A stretch of 64,000 nt of DNA from Megaleporinus macrocephalus (Eukaryota; Chordata; Actinopteri; Characiformes; Anostomidae), in NCBI GenBank assembly GCA_021613375.1, contig CM038725.1, positions 8,636,589 through 8,700,588 on the forward strand, written 5' to 3'. The position numbers and the translations under genes are program-made. This document shows positions 63,872 to 64,000 of the stretch, piece after piece. How positions within the stretch are numbered: position 1 is the stretch's first letter; each line of letters opens with the position of its first letter. The notes beneath the pieces are model-generated. The model saw only the letters and a program-made list of their open reading frames with translations, was not told where the DNA came from and made no database searches.

Positions 63872-64000
63872 GGGTGTGTCTCAAAACCTAGTGAGTGTGT
63901 AAGTAGGCTGTCTAGGTAGCAGCGTTCTCTCCTCATCTCTCCTCATAAAACAGATTACTGAGACGCTCTAGTTAGAGAGAGACTGCATCACGGCTTGTTC
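63872..64000. mobile_element. MITE-C copy 4, opposite orientation, cut by window end
   Basis: GGGTGTGTCTCAAAACCTAG is followed by GTAGGCTGTCTAGGTAGCAG and CTCATAAAACAGATTACTG, the reverse complement of the 3' end of copy 1. It lies inside or directly next to copy 3. Confidence 0.8.

Overview
This is vertebrate nuclear DNA, almost certainly from a teleost fish. It has widely spaced exons with GT-AG introns, dense microsatellites, tRNA-derived SINEs and many short terminal-inverted-repeat elements. Some repeats (a palindromic 0.7-kb element, and a SINE tail containing TCTGGATAAGAGCGTCTGCT) resemble otophysan fish repeats that I remember, so a characin or catfish relative is a guess, not a result. 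The base composition and gene structure give no hint of a bacterium, plasmid or virus.

The window is essentially one gene on the + strand: dab2 (Disabled-2), the clathrin-associated endocytic adaptor and signalling scaffold. I can place 13 coding exons, from an ATG at 24480 to a TGA at 59969. All join in frame and encode 694 residues: an N-terminal basic segment, a PTB domain, a clathrin box, three DPF and five NPF motifs, a proline-rich segment, and a C-terminal end in NPFA. A likely non-coding first exon sits at the left edge (1-103), and a likely 3'-UTR exon runs from 60615 to poly(A) signals near 63207 and 63302.

Layout: 1-103 is the putative 5' UTR exon. 104-24356 is a 24-kb first intron full of satellites, microsatellites and short transposons. 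24357-24561 is exon 2 with the start codon. 24562-41256 is a 17-kb second intron with tandem arrays and hAT-like elements. 41257-44890 holds the PTB exons. 47123-49722 holds two microexons and a short exon. 52453-53070 is the large exon matching the p96/p67 alternative cassette of mammals. 55509-59969 is the C-terminal half. 59970-63310 is the 3' UTR, and 63311-64000 is repeat-rich flank.

The main biological observations are as follows. The predicted protein lacks the segment that binds myosin VI in mammals. Exons 4 to 10 are all frame-neutral. Exon 3 has tandem acceptors. Two tandem arrays show long/short or A/B dimeric higher-order periodicity. One locus has two different hAT-like elements separated and flanked by the same 8-bp target sequence. 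About ten copies of one 250-bp TIR element are spread through the gene, one of them in the 3' UTR. No second protein-coding gene, RNA gene, CRISPR array or intact transposase was found.
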